Positions 33,021-42,722 are shown, counted from the stretch's first letter. The stretch: 64,000 bases of DNA from Dehalococcoidia bacterium (GCA_009692685.1 SHYS01000002.1:62001-126000), one strand, 5' to 3'. The notes: a model not told the origin generated them from the letters alone. Translations and numbers: made by a program.

Positions 33021-33522
33021 ATGCTCTCGGTCTCGCCGACTGCGATCGTTGTTGCCTTCGTCGCTCCGCTCGCGACGCTCCACGGCCTGGTGCTCCTTGG
33101 CGGTCGAGGTGGTGTGACTGGCGTTCGGGTCACCCTCGGTGGCACCGTATTCAACGTCGTCAGCGTGCGGTGGCGTCTCGCAGGTGTCGTGTTCGATCTG
33201 CTCAGCGTCGGCGAGCTGGTCGTGCTCCTTCTGCTGATGGGACCGCTTTTCCCGCCGCTCTCACTCATGATCCCGCTGTCGCCTGTCGCCTATCTGTGGT
33301 CTGGCAACGCGCGCGGAAGCACGCTGGGGTGATGGCTGGTGGGTGCTCGCGCGGTGAACGAGGCCGGTCAGCCGCTCGTGGCCGTCGACGGGTTAATCCG
33401 CACGCTTGGGTGGCGCGGCTGGCTGGGGCCTCCTCGGCTTCGGGTACGCCCTCGCGACCCTCAACCCCGCGAGGAGCGCGCCGCACGATCTGCTCTCCAG
33501 GAGCTACGTGATCTACGACTGA
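33021..33522 (+). pseudogene. RDD-family membrane protein broken by TGA and a frameshift
   Basis: From ATG 33021 the frame gives hydrophobic segments (TAIVVAFVAPLATLHGLVLL, then LSVGELVVLLLLMGPLFPPL) and the RDD-like turn LWSGNARGSTLG, then TGA at 33330-33332, then WLVGARAVNEAGQPLVAVDG and LIRTLGW. A second break near 33408-33425 shifts the frame to WGLLGFGYALATLNPARS and APHDLLSRSYVIYD, the classic RDD ending, with TGA at 33520-33522. RDD proteins are small multi-pass membrane proteins, sometimes ion transporters. The pattern indicates one gene with two lesions. Confidence 0.6.
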
Positions 33523-33703
33523 GCGTCCGGCCGCAGGCCCGAGCACGTACTGGCAGACCAAATCTCCCGCACATGACCGGGCAAAACGACCGCGGTACGG
33601 TGGCCACGTTGGCGCTCACATCTGCGAACTGCCGTGGGATACTAGTTGCGGCGGGGGTATCACGAGGCGGGCTCTGCCACGCCTCGAGGCACCGGAGGCA
33701 TAG

Positions 33704-35005
33704 ATGCTCCGCCGACCTGTCACGATCGATCGACGCAGTTTCCTCCGTGGTGCGGTCAGTGTCGGCCTCGCCGCTGCCGCGGTGCCTCGAGGCGTGCTTG
33801 CCGCCCTCGACCCTTCGACTTCTCTATCGACCTCGACTGCGCGTCCCGCTTATGCCGGAGCGGGCCTGCCGACACACCTCGCCTGGGTGTGGCAGTTCAA
33901 TCAGGACGGGCCACGCGCGGAGGTCCGCGATGTGCTGGCCGCTCACGGTCTGGGCATTGTCATCAAGACCCACGATGGGCCTGACTGGATGTCGCGCTAC
34001 GACAAGAGCGCCGACGGCATCACCGGGTCTCGCAAGGTCGAGGAGCTCGCGAACTTCTTCGAGAACGCTGGCGTGCCGTTCCACGCCTGGGCGGTCATGC
34101 ACGGCTCGAATCCTGTGCGTGAGGCGGAGATGGCCGCCGATGTGCTGAGCGCGGGCGCTCGTAGTCTGTCGATGGACCTTGAGCCGCACCCGGGGTTCTG
34201 GCGAGGCACCCCAACCGCCGCCGCCGAGTTCGGTTCCGCGTTGCGCTGGCGCGCGCCCTCGGCCTCTCTCATCACTTCGATAGACCCACGGCCATGGACA
34301 ATCGAGCGCATTCCGCTCGACCAGTTCGCAGCGTTCTCGGACGCGCTGGCGCCACAGGTCTACTGGCACGTGTTTGCCACCCCGTCGAACGTCGCGAAGT
34401 ACGTGACTGCGGGGTTCGACCCCGGTCCCGCCGGAATGACCGCGAAGTTCACGATGGATACCGCGATGAGCAGTCTTGCGAGGTTCAACCTGCCCGTCAC
34501 GCCGGTTGGTGACGGAACGGCACCGGCTATGGCCGACTGGCGCGAGTTCATCGACAGCTCGTTTACTCACGATGGTGTCGAGTCCATCGGGGTCTGGCGC
34601 TACGGCGTCGCGGCGCCCGCTCTCTGGGAGATGCTGCGCGACCTTCCGCCGCGTGTCTCCTCGTACGTCGTCGAATCGGGCGACACGCTCGGCTCCATCG
34701 CGCGACGCATGGGCACCGATGTGCAGTCGCTCGTCGAGGTCAACGGACTAGCGAACGCCAACTTTCTCTCGATCGGCCAGCAACTCAAGCTTCCCCGAGG
34801 CACGCACGCCCCCGCTAGCGCACCCGTCGCCGCTGCGTCCTCGGCTGGTGGAGGTGGGAGCGGGCGCACGTACACCATCGAAACCGGCGACTCGCTCTGG
34901 TCGCTGGCGCGCAAGTGGAACACCACCAGCGACGCCATCGCCAGCCTGAACGGCATCGCGGACGCCTCGAAGATCCGCATCGGCCAGCGCCTCATCGTTC
35001 CGTAG
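33704..35005 (+). CDS. TAT-exported LysM protein with an N-terminal putative glycoside-hydrolase-like domain
   Basis: The 433-residue protein starts with a twin-arginine signal DRRSFLRGAVSVGLAAAAVP. A central ~270-residue domain has barrel-like features: THLAWVWQFNQDG, GLGIVIKTHDGPDW, a strand end SMDLEPHPGFW with a DxE pair like that of TIM-barrel hydrolases, LITSIDPRPW, and GVWRYGVAAPALWEML. Two LysM repeats follow: SYVVESGDTLGSIARRMGTD and TYTIETGDSLWSLARKWNTT, separated by an Ala/Gly linker. LysM binds peptidoglycan-like glycans, so the protein is probably secreted and wall- or glycan-associated. I cannot name the central family; catalytic activity is inferred from the DxE strand only. 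Confidence 0.75.
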   Translation: MLRRPVTIDRRSFLRGAVSVGLAAAAVPRGVLAALDPSTSLSTSTARPAYAGAGLPTHLAWVWQFNQDGPRAEVRDVLAAHGLGIVIKTHDGPDWMSRYDKSADGITGSRKVEELANFFENAGVPFHAWAVMHGSNPVREAEMAADVLSAGARSLSMDLEPHPGFWRGTPTAAAEFGSALRWRAPSASLITSIDPRPWTIERIPLDQFAAFSDALAPQVYWHVFATPSNVAKYVTAGFDPGPAGMTAKFTMDTAMSSLARFNLPVTPVGDGTAPAMADWREFIDSSFTHDGVESIGVWRYGVAAPALWEMLRDLPPRVSSYVVESGDTLGSIARRMGTDVQSLVEVNGLANANFLSIGQQLKLPRGTHAPASAPVAAASSAGGGGSGRTYTIETGDSLWSLARKWNTTSDAIASLNGIADASKIRIGQRLIVP

Positions 35006-35258
35006 GGCGCGCCAGCACTGACGAATCGCGCACCATCGAGGGATCTGCGTGCTAGCGCGGCCACGCGCGTGGGCGTGTGGGCGTGTGGTGTTATGCTTGA
35101 GCACGGCGAGCGCAAGCTGCCCTCTCAGATTACGGACTAGGTCGTTCCACCCGAGCTTCCGCGTCGCGCCCTGAGAAGTCCCGTGTTTTGGGTTACACCT
35201 CGTCCTGACGGAGGCGGTGGACCCAGGTTCCGGCAGCAGCCGAGTGGAGTGGTGTCTT

Positions 35259-35627
35259 TTGGCTCAGAGGATCTATGTAGGAAACCTTCCGTTCAGCGCA
35301 CGTGAGGAAGAGGTACGCAGCCTCTTCGCCACGTACGGGGAAGTCGTAACCGTGGTGCTCCCCACGGATCGAGAGACGGGCCGGCCGCGTGGCTTTGGCT
35401 TCGTCGAGATGTCGAACGAGGACGCTCAGAAGGCGATCGACGCTCTCAACGGCGCCGACTTCGGTGGCCGCGCACTCAACGTCAACGTCGCCCGTGAGCG
35501 CGAAGAGCGCCGGCCGAGCGGCGGTGGTGGTGGTTACGGCGGCGGTGGTGGTGGTTACGGCGGCGGTGGTTACGGCGGCGGTGGCGGCGGTGGTCGCAGC
35601 GGGGGTGGCGGTGGTGACCGCTACTAG
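35259..35627 (+). CDS. RRM-domain RNA-binding protein with Gly-rich tail
   Basis: The protein (122 residues from TTG 35259) is a single RRM: RNP2 as RIYVGNLPF, then VRSLFATYGEVVTVVLPTD, RNP1 as RPRGFGFVEM and KAIDALNGADFGGRALNVNV. A tail of about 45 residues made of GGGGYGG repeats follows. Such RRM proteins are known from cyanobacteria and some other bacteria, often cold-induced RNA chaperones. GGAG nine bases upstream supports TTG 35259; an in-frame GTG at 35217 would add 14 residues but is only two bases from its GGAGG. The preceding ~250 bp (35006-35258) hold no gene and may include a long leader. A strong terminator follows. Confidence 0.85.
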   Translation: MAQRIYVGNLPFSAREEEVRSLFATYGEVVTVVLPTDRETGRPRGFGFVEMSNEDAQKAIDALNGADFGGRALNVNVAREREERRPSGGGGGYGGGGGGYGGGGYGGGGGGGRSGGGGGDRY

Positions 35628-35709
35628 TATCGGCCTGTCGAGGTCGGTCGCGCCAAGGGTTGAGTTCGCGACAGCGCGAACGCTCGGGTGGAGTCCAAGG
35701 CAAGACTGA

Positions 35710-35745
35710 GAAGGGGCCCGGTCGATGACCGGGCCCCTTCCTTTT
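35710..35745 (+). terminator. Rho-independent terminator of the RRM gene
   Basis: GAAGGGGCCCGGTC (35710-35723) pairs perfectly with GACCGGGCCCCTTC (35727-35740) across a GAT loop, followed by CTTTT. It also faces the 3' end of glcF 15 bases later. Confidence 0.92.
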
Positions 35746-35759
35746 GGGGTTCTCTGGGG

Positions 35760-37073
35760 TCAGCGCGCTCCCGCTCGATACGACTCATCGAGGAGCTCCA
35801 CGACGTGCACTGCCCGCGCCTCGAGGCCACGCGCGACGATGCCGGCGGCGAGCTGGAGCGTGCACCCGGGGTTCGAGGTGCAGATGACGCTCGCGCCGGT
35901 GCCCTCCACGTCGTCCATCTTCGCCTCGAGCACCGCCTGCGACATCTCCGGCTGCACGAGCGAGTACAGCCCCGCTGCGCCGCAGCAGCGGTCGGGCGCC
36001 TCCAGCTCACGTAGGTCGAGGCCCGGGATCGCACTCAAGAGCCGTCGAGGCGCCTCGCGGATGCCCTGCGCGTGCGCGAGGTGGCACGAGTCCTGCAGCG
36101 TGACCAGCGCAGCACCAGCGTCGAGGCGCCCGAGCCCGTGTTCGAACCCGTCGATTCCCGCGATGTACTCGAGTACGTCACGCACCGTCGAGGCGAAGCG
36201 CTCGGCGCGGTCGCACCAGGCGTCGTCGTTCCTCAGGAGCCGTCCGTACTCCTTCATCGCCGCGCCACAGCCCGCCGCGTTCACGATGGCGGCGTCGACG
36301 CCCGCCTCCTCGAACGCCTCGATGTTGTGCCTGGCGAGGGCACGCGCGGCCTCGGTGTCTCCGGCGTGTGCGTGGAGCGCGCCGCAGCAGGCCTGGTCAG
36401 GTGGGGCAACCACCTCGCAGCCGAGGCGCGCGAGGACCCGCACCGTTGCCTCGTGCATACCTGGCGTCAGCTCGCCGTGCACGCAGCCGGTCAGCAGCGC
36501 CACGCGCACTCGAGGTGACGCGGGTTGCGCCAGCAGCCCTGAGCGGCGGAACGGTCGCCTGCGCAACGCGGCGAGCTGGGTCTCGATGCTGGCCGCCCTC
36601 GAGGGGAGGAACCGTCTCAGCAACGGCCGTCCGAGGCGGTGCAGGCCGAGTCGTGCTGCCACCCGCGCTGGCACGAGGACGGTGCGCAGTACCCGGGGGC
36701 GCGCGATCACGCCACGGAGCAGCGCCATCCGCAGGGTCCAGGTGCGAGGGCGCTTCGCCACACCCTGTGCCACGATCGCCGCTCGCGCGTCCTCCATGAT
36801 GCGGCCGTAGGGCACGTTCGATGGACAGGCGGTCTCGCAGGCACGGCACTGCAGGCAGAGGTCCAGATGCGGCAGCACGCGCTCATTCGCCTCGATGCGT
36901 CCTTCGAGGATGGCGCCGATGAGGTGCAGCCGCCCGCGGGGCGACTCCAGCTCGGACCCGGTCGCGAGGTAGGTCGGACAGCTTGGCAGGCAGAAGCCGC
37001 AGTGGATGCAGTTACGCACGTCGGCCAGCGCCGGGATGTCGATGCCGGTGAACCCTCGAGGCGTCGCGCTCAT
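35760..37073 (-). CDS. glcF: Glycolate oxidase iron-sulfur subunit
   Basis: The 437-residue protein has two ferredoxin-like 4Fe-4S motifs near the N-terminus, CIHCGFCLPSCPTY and CLQCRACETACPSNVPYG, and two C-terminal CCG domains (DQACCGALHAHAG; DRCCGAAGLYSLVQPEMSQA), the GlcF/heterodisulfide reductase layout. It passes electrons from the flavin subunits to the membrane quinone pool. Its ATG overlaps the glcE stop by four bases (ATGA), and order D-E-F is the usual operon. The gene ends against the terminator at 35710-35745. Confidence 0.92.
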   Translation of the reverse strand: MSATPRGFTGIDIPALADVRNCIHCGFCLPSCPTYLATGSELESPRGRLHLIGAILEGRIEANERVLPHLDLCLQCRACETACPSNVPYGRIMEDARAAIVAQGVAKRPRTWTLRMALLRGVIARPRVLRTVLVPARVAARLGLHRLGRPLLRRFLPSRAASIETQLAALRRRPFRRSGLLAQPASPRVRVALLTGCVHGELTPGMHEATVRVLARLGCEVVAPPDQACCGALHAHAGDTEAARALARHNIEAFEEAGVDAAIVNAAGCGAAMKEYGRLLRNDDAWCDRAERFASTVRDVLEYIAGIDGFEHGLGRLDAGAALVTLQDSCHLAHAQGIREAPRRLLSAIPGLDLRELEAPDRCCGAAGLYSLVQPEMSQAVLEAKMDDVEGTGASVICTSNPGCTLQLAAGIVARGLEARAVHVVELLDESYRAGAR

Positions 37074-38350
37074 ACGCCCTCGGCCCAGCGTCCGGGGTTC
37101 AGCACGCCCGTCGGGTCGAAGCGCGACTTGAGCGCGCGCGTCAGCTCAATGTCGCCCGCGCCGAAGGGGTCGATGGTGCTGGCGAGCGCGGCAGTCGGTG
37201 ACTCGACCTGCAGGAAGCCGCCAACGTTCGAGGCGTAGGCGCGCAGCGCCTCGATGGTCGCGGCGCTCGGGTCCTCGCCAAGGGCGAGCACGCTGCCCGC
37301 CGCGAGGTGCGCCCAGCCCTGAAGGCCATGTGCGGCTACCACCTCGAGCGTCGCGCGCACCGCGGACGGCGGCACACCAAGGCGTAACAGTGCGTGGTTC
37401 GCCCGGTCGTCGCTGTCGGCATGACGGCGCAGTGCGCTCCAGATCGTGTTCGTGACCTCGAGGCGGGTGGCGCCCTTCGCGCTGGCGACGTCCGAGATCT
37501 CATGATCTGCCCGCTCGACTGCAGCGGTCACGTCGGCGACCTCGATCAGTACGGTGGCGGCAGTGGGGAATGCGAGCGCAGTCGCCGTTCGCGCGTCGAG
37601 GATTGTGAGTGCGCGCAGCGGCAGGCGCCGGTCCCACACTCCTAAGGCCACACGTTCGGCGATCTCGAGGTCGGCGCAGGCCAGCGCGACCGTCACCGTC
37701 GCCTCGGGCAGCGGCGTCACCTTGAACGAGGCGCGCACGATCACCCCGAGGGCGCCCAGCGCGCCCGTATACAGGCGGTGCAGGTCGTACCCCGTCACGT
37801 TCTTCACCACTCGACCGCCCGAGCTGGCCAGCGCGCCGTCCGGCTGCGCGACCGTGAGCCCGAGGATCAGGTCGCGTGCGGCAGGCAGGTGACCGCGCCA
37901 GGCGCCGGAGCGTGCTGTCGCCAGCAGGCCCCCGATGGTGACCTCGTCGCCGGGTGGCGGGTCGACGGAGAGATACTGGCCGTGCTGTTGGAGTCGGGCC
38001 TGCAGGTCGGCGAGCCGGACACCGGCCTCCACGGTCACGGTCATGTCTGCCGGCTCGTACTCGATGATCCGATCGAGCCCCAGCATGTCGAGGGCCACGT
38101 CGTACCTCGACAGCGGACGGCCGAGGGTCATCGCGGTGTGTGCGCCCACCGGCACGACGGCGGCGCTGTCTGCGCGCGCGACGTCGAGGAGCAGCGCCAC
38201 CTCCTCGGCGCTTTCGGGCCGGACCGCGATCGAGGGCAGGCGGTCCGCGATCTGGTAGCCGGGGTGCCCTCGCTCCTGCGAGGTCACATCGAGGTATCGC
38301 TCCACGGGGAGTGCGGCGCACACCCGTGCGAGGGCGACCGTGGTGGTCAT
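37070..38350 (-). CDS. glcE: Glycolate oxidase FAD-binding subunit
   Basis: The 426-residue product is a PCMH-type FAD protein: AVRPESAEEVALLLDVARAD, VVPVGAHTAMTLGRPLSRYD, and MTVTVEAGVRLADLQARLQQ, HGQYLSVDPPPGDEVTIGGL and VVKNVTGYDLHRLYTGALG (the FAD loop). The C-terminal half is the variable substrate lobe, ending in a typical LTRALKSRFDPTGVLNPGRW. It is the second subunit of glycolate/D-lactate-type oxidase. ATG 38350 lies 21 bp after the glcD stop. Confidence 0.9.
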   Translation of the reverse strand: MTTTVALARVCAALPVERYLDVTSQERGHPGYQIADRLPSIAVRPESAEEVALLLDVARADSAAVVPVGAHTAMTLGRPLSRYDVALDMLGLDRIIEYEPADMTVTVEAGVRLADLQARLQQHGQYLSVDPPPGDEVTIGGLLATARSGAWRGHLPAARDLILGLTVAQPDGALASSGGRVVKNVTGYDLHRLYTGALGALGVIVRASFKVTPLPEATVTVALACADLEIAERVALGVWDRRLPLRALTILDARTATALAFPTAATVLIEVADVTAAVERADHEISDVASAKGATRLEVTNTIWSALRRHADSDDRANHALLRLGVPPSAVRATLEVVAAHGLQGWAHLAAGSVLALGEDPSAATIEALRAYASNVGGFLQVESPTAALASTIDPFGAGDIELTRALKSRFDPTGVLNPGRWAEGV

Positions 38351-38371
38351 CGCGGCACCGTGCTGCAGGAG

Positions 38372-39829
38372 CTAGACATAGACGCCCGGCGTCGCGAGGT
38401 GCGACCGCAGTTCCGCTGAATGCGCCGTGGCGCAGCCGTGCCCGCCCGGCAGAACCTTGCAGGGGTTGAACAGTCCGTCCGCGCCGAACGCCTCGCGCGC
38501 GCGTCGCATCGCCTCGAGGTCCGTGGTGGTGAAGATCCACTCCATGTACGACCGCTTCTCGAGGCCCACGCCGTGCTCGCCGGTGATCGCTCCCCCCGCG
38601 TCGACGCACAGGCGCAGGATCTCGCCGCCCAGCGCCAGCACTTGCTCCGTGGCGCCGGGCTCCAGCTCATCGAACATGACGTTGGGGTGGAGGTTCCCAT
38701 CGCCGGCGTGAAAGACGTTGCCGCAGCGGAATCCATAGCGCACCGCCAGCTCCTCGACGCCGCGCATGACCTCGGGCAGCTTTGTCCGCGGCACCACGCC
38801 ATCTAGCAGGTAGAAGTTGGGGGCCAGCGCGCCGATCGCGCCGATGGCGCTCTTGCGGCCCTCCCAGAGCCGTTCGCGGTCGGCGGCTTCCGAGGCGACT
38901 CGCAGGTCACGGGCGCCCGCGCCCAACAGCGCTTCGGTGACCTGTGTGGCCTGCACCTCGACGCTTTCGGTCAGGCCCTCGATCTCCACCAGCAACACGG
39001 CGCCCGCGTCGTCGGGATAGCCCACGTCGCGCGAGTGCTGCACGGCCCGGATGATCTCGCGATCCAGCATCTCGAGGGCGACCGGGATCACGCCGCCGGC
39101 GATCACGGCGGTGACCGCGTTCGAGGCGATCTCGATGCTGTCAAAGACGGCAAGGAGCGTGCGGACCGCCTCGGTCTGGGGGAGGAGACGCACCACCACG
39201 CTCGTGGCGATGCCGAGTGTGCCCTCCGAACCCACGAACAGCCCGCGGAGGTCGAGGCCCGGCGCATCCAGCACTCGACTGCCGAGGGTAGTCACGCGTC
39301 CGTCCGGCAGTACGACCTCGATGGCCAGCACGTGGTTGACGGTGCTGCCGTGGACCAGCGTGTGCGGCCCGCCTGAGTTCGTCGCGACGTTGCCGCCGAT
39401 GGTGCACACGCGCTGCGAGGAGGGGTCGGGCGCGTACGTGAGTCGGTGCTTCGCCACAGCGTCCTGCAGCTGGAGGTTGATCACGCCCGGCTGCACGGTC
39501 GCGGTCCGATTGCGCACGTCGATGTCGAGGATGCGGTTCATCCGCGTGAGCACGCAGAGCACGCCGCCCTGGATCGCGACCGCACCACCGGCCAGTCCTG
39601 TCCCCGACCCTCGAGGCACGATCGGCACGCCATGCGAGCGCGCCGCGCGGACCACGCCCGCCACCTCCTCGGTGGTTGCGGGGAAGACGACGGCGTCCGG
39701 GCGCGCGTGCTCGATTGTGGCGTCGTACTCGTAGGCGATGAGGTCCTCAGGCGTCGAGAGTACGTGTCTTGACCCCACGATTGCTTCGAGGTCGCGCAGG
39801 AGCGTTGACGCTAAGGTGCTGGATGCCAT
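38372..39829 (-). CDS. glcD: Glycolate oxidase FAD-linked subunit (GlcD/FAD-dependent 2-hydroxyacid dehydrogenase)
   Basis: The 485-residue flavoprotein contains PDAVVFPATTEEVAGVVRAA, the FAD motif PIVPRGSGTGLAGGAVAIQG, IGGNVATNSGGPHTL, GLFVGSEGTLGIATSVVVRL and the end motif AFGADGLFNPCKVLPGG. A His near NVFHAGDGNLHPN binds the active-site metal/substrate. It oxidises glycolate or D-lactate to the oxoacid and feeds GlcE/GlcF. It is the promoter-proximal gene of a compact glcDEF operon. With the malyl-CoA lyase nearby, glyoxylate formed here could condense with acyl-CoA; this link is inference. Confidence 0.92.
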   Translation of the reverse strand: MASSTLASTLLRDLEAIVGSRHVLSTPEDLIAYEYDATIEHARPDAVVFPATTEEVAGVVRAARSHGVPIVPRGSGTGLAGGAVAIQGGVLCVLTRMNRILDIDVRNRTATVQPGVINLQLQDAVAKHRLTYAPDPSSQRVCTIGGNVATNSGGPHTLVHGSTVNHVLAIEVVLPDGRVTTLGSRVLDAPGLDLRGLFVGSEGTLGIATSVVVRLLPQTEAVRTLLAVFDSIEIASNAVTAVIAGGVIPVALEMLDREIIRAVQHSRDVGYPDDAGAVLLVEIEGLTESVEVQATQVTEALLGAGARDLRVASEAADRERLWEGRKSAIGAIGALAPNFYLLDGVVPRTKLPEVMRGVEELAVRYGFRCGNVFHAGDGNLHPNVMFDELEPGATEQVLALGGEILRLCVDAGGAITGEHGVGLEKRSYMEWIFTTTDLEAMRRAREAFGADGLFNPCKVLPGGHGCATAHSAELRSHLATPGVYV

Positions 39830-39874
39830 CGGCCGCAGTGTACCGCCCTCGTCATCACGGCCGCTTCTGATTGC

Positions 39875-39880
39875 TATACT
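39875..39880 (+). promoter_or_regulatory. Putative -10 element of the PAS gene
   Basis: TATACT preceded by TGC lies 23 bases before ATG 39904, and AAGGAG lies at 39891-39896. The spacing fits transcription start and ribosome site. It is the only such box in the divergent glcD/PAS gap. Confidence 0.4.
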
Positions 39881-39903
39881 GCCCGCGACGCAAGGAGCGA
39901 CCG

Positions 39904-40317
39904 ATGACCACCGCCCCTCTGCCCTTCGAGGCGATCATCGAGCAGCTACCTGACCCCACGATCTTCGCCGACCTCGAAGGCGTGATACGCGTCTGGAACG
40001 CGGCCGCGATCCAGATGTTCGGTCACACCGCTGCCGAGGCACTCGGGCAGAACCTCGACCTCATCATCCCCGAGCGTTTTCGCGAGCAGCACTGGACTGG
40101 CTACGACCGCGCACTCGCTGATCGCGACACAAAGTATCGAGGTCAGCTGCTGACTACACGCTCGATGCGCAAAGACGGGACTACGATGTACCTCGAGATG
40201 GCCTTCGCCATCCTCAATGACGCCGCTGGCAACGCGCTGGGCGCCCTCGCGCAGTGCCGCGACGTGACCGAGCGCTTCGAGCGTGAACGCGCTGCCCGCC
40301 AGGCCACTGGCAGCTAG
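39904..40317 (+). CDS. Single PAS-domain sensor protein
   Basis: The 137-residue protein is one PAS domain: FEAIIEQLPDPTIFADLEGV, IRVWNAAAIQMFGHTAAEAL, NLDLIIPERFREQHWTGYDR and MRKDGTTMYLEMAFAILND, closed by the PAC strand ALAQCRDVTERFERERAARQ. No output domain follows. Stand-alone PAS proteins sense small ligands, redox or light and signal by protein contact. It starts at ATG 39904 with AAGGAG. The next gene in the same direction is a damaged MFS transporter, so a functional link is not obvious. Confidence 0.85.
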   Translation: MTTAPLPFEAIIEQLPDPTIFADLEGVIRVWNAAAIQMFGHTAAEALGQNLDLIIPERFREQHWTGYDRALADRDTKYRGQLLTTRSMRKDGTTMYLEMAFAILNDAAGNALGALAQCRDVTERFERERAARQATGS

Positions 40318-40341
40318 CCTCGACTCCACCTCAACAATCGA

Positions 40342-41588
40342 GTGGTCTTCGATAACCGCGTCACGCGTGCCCTCGCCGGGACCGCCGCCGCCGATGTGCT
40401 GCGTCTCCGGGACTACCGCCGCTTCTGGTTCGGGTTCGGCCTCACCGGTTTGGTCTGAATTTCTGGTTCCTGGGAGCTTACTGGGTCGTCCTCGAGCTGA
40501 CGGACTCGCCGCTCGCCGTGGGACTCATCGGCGGCCTCGCCGCTGCGCCGTCGATTGCGTTCTCGCTCCTCGGCGGGGCAATGACCGATCGCGTCGACCG
40601 GCGACGGGTGCTTGTGGTCGCGCGCCTGTGGTGGGAGTTGCAATGCCTGGTGACGGGGTTGCTCATCAGGAGTGGTGCCGTCGAGGCCTGACACGTGCTC
40701 GCTATGGCCGTGGTGTTTGGCCTCGTTGACGCTGCCAGCAGGCCCGCCGGATACACCATTCTCGTCGATATCGTCGGAACATCGAGGCTGGTGGTGGCCA
40801 ACGCACTGGATCAGGTCGCCGAGTTCGGAGGCGAGCTGATCGCGCCATTGCTCGTCGGCGTCATCATTGCGAGCGCAGGTTCCGCGCCGCTCTTCTACTT
40901 CGCGCGCGCAGTGCTGCTCGTAGGCGCGCTGCTCATGGCGCTCGTTCGCGCAACGCCACCGCGCGAGGTAGTGGCCGGATTCGAGGAACGCGCCGGCGTG
41001 CTCGCCGAGATCCGTGCCGGACTCGCGTACACACTGGGCGCGCCGCCGTTCCCGGCGCTGCTCGGGGTCTCTGCGCTCTCGCTGCTCGCGGCGGCGGTCT
41101 TCCCGCTCGTCCCGTTCTACGCGCGAGACGTCCTCGAAGTGGGACCGCGCGGCTTCGGCTTGATGACCGCGGCACTGGCGGCAGGCATGCTCACGGGCGC
41201 CCTCGGCATGGCGGCGCTCGGCGACGTGCGGCGCCCCGGCGTCATGAGGTTGCTCTCGAGGGCGGTGTGGTTCGCGGCGATGGCCGCTTTCGCCGTCAGC
41301 CAGGCGTTCGTGCTGTCGCTCGCCCTGCTTGCGGTCATGGGCGCGTCCGGTGCCGTCGCCGGGAACCTGGTGATCACTCAGTTCCAGCGCTACGCCGAGG
41401 ACCGCGTGCGCGTGCGCGTGATGAGCGTCCACCGGATGGCCGAGTCGTTCGACCCGTTGAGTGCCGTCGTGGGCGGCGCTCTCGCCTCGTTGTTTGGTGC
41501 CGAGGCCGCCCTGCTCCTGTGCGCTGGGGGAGGTGCGTTCGCCCTCGCCGTGATCGCTCTTGCCTCGCCGTCGCTCCGTCGAGGCTGA
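40342..41588 (+). pseudogene. MFS transporter with a frameshift and an in-frame TGA
   Basis: The frame from GTG 40342 reads through RLRDYRRFWFGFGLTGLV to TGA 40456. The same protein continues one base off with NFWFLGAYWVVLELTDSPLA and VGLIGGLAAAPSIAFSLLGG until TGA at 40689-40691, where AVEA is followed by HVLAMAVVFGLVDAASRP. Trp is expected in the gap (GCC-TGG-CAC). From there the frame is open to TGA 41588. The whole matches a 12-helix enterobactin-exporter-like MFS protein of ~415 residues. One missing G near 40450 and one G-to-A change would explain both lesions; both could lie in CCTGG words. Transport function is therefore likely only if the lesions are artefacts. Confidence 0.7.
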
Positions 41589-41706
41589 CCCGCCCGGGTC
41601 GATCTTCGATGCGAGGCGTGCGCTCTGCTAGGCTCCCGCCGCATCCTTCGTCACGTGCCGCGACGCGACGTCGTGCCGGGCGCTCCAGGCAGGACGGGAG
41701 TCTTCG

Positions 41707-42588
41707 ATGGCGATAGCTGTGAACAAGGTCGGAGACGCAACGGTCACGCTCGTCGAGGAGTTTACGCTTCCCACCTCGGCACGCTGGATGTTCCCGGACG
41801 CCGAAGCGCCCTTCGAGATCCTCAACGGAGCGCTGTCCTGGCTCCAGCCCCACTTCGCCAACGAGCGCGGGCATCTGCTCCAGGTGATGCAGGGATTCGT
41901 CATCCAGACCGACGGGATCACGCTCGTCGTCGACACGGGCGTCGGGAACAACAAGCAACGCGGAGGCGGCATCCCCGACTTCAACATGCGCACCGGCCTA
42001 TTCCTCGAGGATTTCGTCGGCGCCGACTTCCCCGTCGAGTCCGTCGACTTTGTCGTCGCCACCCACATGCACGTCGATCACGTCGGCTGGAACACGCGCC
42101 TCGAGGGCGACATGTGGGTGCCGACCTTCCCCAACGCTCGTTACCTCTTCGTCGACCGCGAATGGGCACACTGGTCGAAGGAGGCGGAGCAGCCCGGCTC
42201 GGTGCAGACGCTCGTGAACGACAGCCTGCGCCCCGTCCTCGAGGCCGGCCGCGTCGATATGGTGACGCCGACGCATCGCATCTCGGACTCGCTCTGGCTG
42301 GAGCCGAGCCACGGCCACTCGCCTGGTCACGTGAACGTGCGCATCGGCTCGGCGGGCCAGGAGGCGGCCTTGATCGGCGACATGATGCACAGCCCGCTGC
42401 AGTGCGCTGCTCCGGACGAGCGCAGCAACTTCGATGCGAACTTCCCGGAGGCGGCGCGCGCGGCGCGCTGGGAGTTCCTCGAACGCACAGCGGACACCGC
42501 GGTCCGCGTCTACGGCTCGCACTTCCCGCGGGCAGGCCTCGTCCGCCGCGACGGCGCTGCCTTCAGCTTCCACGCCATCGAGGACTAG
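41707..42588 (+). CDS. Metallo-beta-lactamase-fold hydrolase
   Basis: The 293-residue protein has the MBL signature VVATHMHVDHVGWNTRL (HxHxDH), an upstream strand ITLVVDTGVGNNKQ, then SHGHSPGHVNVRIG (third His), ALIGDMMHSPLQ (bridging Asp) and a final His in RVYGSHFPRAG. It is a di-metal hydrolase of the quorum-quenching lactonase / MBL-fold oxidoreductase type. The N-terminal segment (PTSARWMFPDAEAPFEILNG) is typical of a subfamily found with unknown substrates. ATG 41707 follows GGACGGGAG. No partner gene is evident. Confidence 0.87.
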   Translation: MAIAVNKVGDATVTLVEEFTLPTSARWMFPDAEAPFEILNGALSWLQPHFANERGHLLQVMQGFVIQTDGITLVVDTGVGNNKQRGGGIPDFNMRTGLFLEDFVGADFPVESVDFVVATHMHVDHVGWNTRLEGDMWVPTFPNARYLFVDREWAHWSKEAEQPGSVQTLVNDSLRPVLEAGRVDMVTPTHRISDSLWLEPSHGHSPGHVNVRIGSAGQEAALIGDMMHSPLQCAAPDERSNFDANFPEAARAARWEFLERTADTAVRVYGSHFPRAGLVRRDGAAFSFHAIED

Positions 42589-42722
42589 AGCGCGATCACA
42601 ACGCAGGTAAGCGCCATCGATGTGGCCCGCGCCGAGTGGCGCAAGGCCGTGCGCCACTACACAGCGGCAAGGACCTTGGACGCTCGGCGAGCCGACCTCG
42701 AGGGCTCGCACTTCCGTCGTCT

